From G963667975 sp963677395 (lineage in GTDB: Bacteria; Bacteroidota; Bacteroidia; Bacteroidales; G963667975), in assembly GCA_963677395.2 (NCBI GenBank), contig OY781965.2:1984001-2048000 (forward strand): DNA of 64,000 bases, in the 5' to 3' direction. Position 1 is the first letter of the stretch. Each line of letters begins with the position of its first letter. The notes beneath the pieces are model-generated. The model did not search any database and had not been told where the DNA came from. It saw only the letters and a program-made list of their open reading frames with translations. This document shows positions 62,564 to 64,000 of this stretch, in pieces. Both the position numbers and the translations under genes were made by a program.

Positions 62564-64000
62564 CTACTCAGCAATAATTTTTATACAACTTTTATTCAAT
62601 TCTTCTATCTTGTCATAAATTGCTTTTACTGCTTTTATTTTGTCGGCAGTGACTTTTGAGCTTATTACGGAAAAGAAGCTTGTTATTTTAATTGTATTGG
62701 AGCTCTCTTGCTTAACATTTGCAATCAATTCTCCGAAATCATTCTTGATTTCAACGTCAGGAAAGGCTGAGATCAGTTTTACATTCTTGTTGAATTGCAA
62801 GAAATAGGTATAAGTGTCTTTTCCTAGGAAATCAGGGTAGAAATCTAGCTGGCGATTGGTCGTGTCTATATTGTTGTAAATAACGTGATAAAACCAGTTC
62901 TTCAAGTCGATAGAGATGGTGTCTCCCTCTTTGCTTAACAGGTTATTTGCCTTGTATTGCGCGTTAACAGAGGCTTGAAAAGGGAATTCTTTATTATTGA
63001 TTTTCATGCTTGAACTCAATAAAGAAACACTGCTGTTTAGTTCCCATATTTTTTTGTTGTATAATTTGTTAATGCTTTTGTCCTGGTAATTACACGAGTA
63101 TAAGCCACGAGTAAGGGTTGAATATTGTCCCGACAGGTTTATCCGTGCATCAAAAGAGATTAATAACGAGTCTAAATCGATACTGGTTAATATGTTGCTT
63201 CTACGGGTATTATCATTCGTGGTGCTGTTTGGCAGCCTAGCTTGCCGGAGCGTTTCGTTAAAAACAGGGATATACCTATACCTAGCGTAATCGTCTAGCT
63301 GAATCAAGCGAGCTTTCGAGTCCTCGAAATAGAAGGGGAACTCGTTAAGGTAGTATCCGAACTGAGCACTTTTGGGATAAATATATTGTGCCACGTTGTT
63401 TTTCAGTAATGTGGTGAATAAGATATCTCCGTTATACATGGGAGCATAGAACTCATCATCCATTTCACCTGTTCTTTTATCGCAAACATAGGTGGTAAAA
63501 TACTCAATACCTAGATCTAAAAGAATTGCAGCGTAAAGATCATATTTACTAACATCTCTCAGGCTTTTGACGTTCATGTCTTCTCCAAACTTAGGAACCC
63601 GGGTATCAATTATTTTAAAATAGTTGGTGTCGCTGGAAAAGCTGAATTCATCTGCGATGGTATTTTGGATCTTTAGCAAGGTCTGATATCCCAAACTGTC
63701 GTTTGTAATGTCTTTGGTTTCAGATGCTATAAAATCCCGAAATGGAAATAGCCTTTGCGCTTTTAAACCACTCTTTATGACATTTTTTATTTCCGGATGA
63801 TTTCTTTCCCTAATATATGCGTAGTAAACATACATCGGCATGTATTTCACTTCATGCGATTTAGGAGCTTTATAGGTGTTCGAGTTTAATGTAAAGGCCA
63901 GATGAGGTAAGCTTAAATAGGGAATACTTCCTTCTTCAGAGATAGAACCTGCTAGATTGTTTTTACTCCAGTAACAGGTTTTTCGCTTTTCGTTAATTAC
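62564..64000 (-). CDS. Transglutaminase-like (DUF3857-type) protein, partial, 5' end beyond window
   Basis: About 479 codons are visible; the frame stays open through the right edge, so the true start is outside and an apparent start near 63850 is internal. The stretch YDLYAAILLDLGIEYFTTYVCDKRTG and the following APMYNGDILFTTLLKN resemble the transglutaminase core of DUF3857 proteins, where a Cys-Lys-Asp motif precedes the helix. Here the equivalent reads RDVSKYD, with no Cys, so catalysis seems lost. The C-terminal part (FFSVISSKVTADKIKAVKAIYDKIEELNK) is helical and amphipathic. Envelope location is likely by family but no signal is visible. Function unknown. Confidence 0.6.
   Translation of the reverse strand, partial: VINEKRKTCYWSKNNLAGSISEEGSIPYLSLPHLAFTLNSNTYKAPKSHEVKYMPMYVYYAYIRERNHPEIKNVIKSGLKAQRLFPFRDFIASETKDITNDSLGYQTLLKIQNTIADEFSFSSDTNYFKIIDTRVPKFGEDMNVKSLRDVSKYDLYAAILLDLGIEYFTTYVCDKRTGEMDDEFYAPMYNGDILFTTLLKNNVAQYIYPKSAQFGYYLNEFPFYFEDSKARLIQLDDYARYRYIPVFNETLRQARLPNSTTNDNTRRSNILTSIDLDSLLISFDARINLSGQYSTLTRGLYSCNYQDKSINKLYNKKIWELNSSVSLLSSSMKINNKEFPFQASVNAQYKANNLLSKEGDTISIDLKNWFYHVIYNNIDTTNRQLDFYPDFLGKDTYTYFLQFNKNVKLISAFPDVEIKNDFGELIANVKQESSNTIKITSFFSVISSKVTADKIKAVKAIYDKIEELNKSCIKIIAE

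Overview
The window looks like a chromosomal segment of a member of the Bacteroidota, probably Bacteroidales-like. The evidence is AT-rich DNA, several Bacteroidota-type promoter elements (TAnnTTTG, in the best cases with an upstream TTTG/TTG), five secreted proteins with type IX secretion (T9SS) C-terminal sorting domains, DUF4199 proteins, a split two-subunit transketolase, and a parvulin/MoxR cluster. I saw no rRNA, tRNA, transposase, integrase or CRISPR array. One non-coding RNA gene is clear: the small SRP RNA on the minus strand near 31.9 kb.

Layout. 1-2.5 kb (minus): an HD-domain phosphohydrolase overlapping a DNA methyltransferase that is cut by the left window edge, a candidate defence or modification pair. 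3.1-9.7 kb: a YD-repeat protein, a secreted prolyl oligopeptidase, a ROK-family protein, and an MbnP/MbnH-like pair (metal-binding lipoprotein plus di-haem peroxidase). 9.7-11.2 kb: a small AT-rich accessory patch with two membrane ORFs separated by a GC-richer, structured element. 11.3-14.6 kb (minus): split transketolase with a secreted VWA protein between its two subunits. 14.8-31.8 kb: mostly housekeeping, with a T9SS protein, DnaB, a MuiA/DUF4139 protein, IMP dehydrogenase, three SurA/PpiC-type periplasmic folding factors, a MoxR ATPase, and a thiamine-binding/HAD/CAT-like gene trio. 31.8-42.7 kb: an accessory block of T9SS-exported proteins, a minisatellite and repeated leader elements. 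It is bounded by two copies of a repeat of about 115-130 bp, the left copy abutting the SRP RNA promoter. 42.9-56.9 kb: DUF4199 proteins, a GT2 glycosyltransferase, GmhA and GmhB-like heptose enzymes, a MORN-like protein, LigA, an LptF/G permease with two glycosyltransferases (one operon), a CotH protein and an arginine decarboxylase. 57-64 kb (minus): small accessory genes (VOC protein, methyltransferase, outer-membrane-like protein, lipoproteins, DUF4180), a tandem array of 41-bp units, and a transglutaminase-like protein cut by the right edge.

The envelope theme is strong. Periplasmic chaperones, LPS export, heptose and glycosyl transfer, and T9SS cargo all serve outer-membrane and surface biogenesis, although no T9SS machinery gene lies in the window. 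The best candidates for undescribed biology are the HD/methyltransferase pair, the VWA protein inside the transketolase operon, the repeated structured leaders before two T9SS genes, the two minisatellites, and the repeat-bounded 10.5-kb block next to the SRP RNA gene. Functions are inferred from motifs read by eye; no database search was run.
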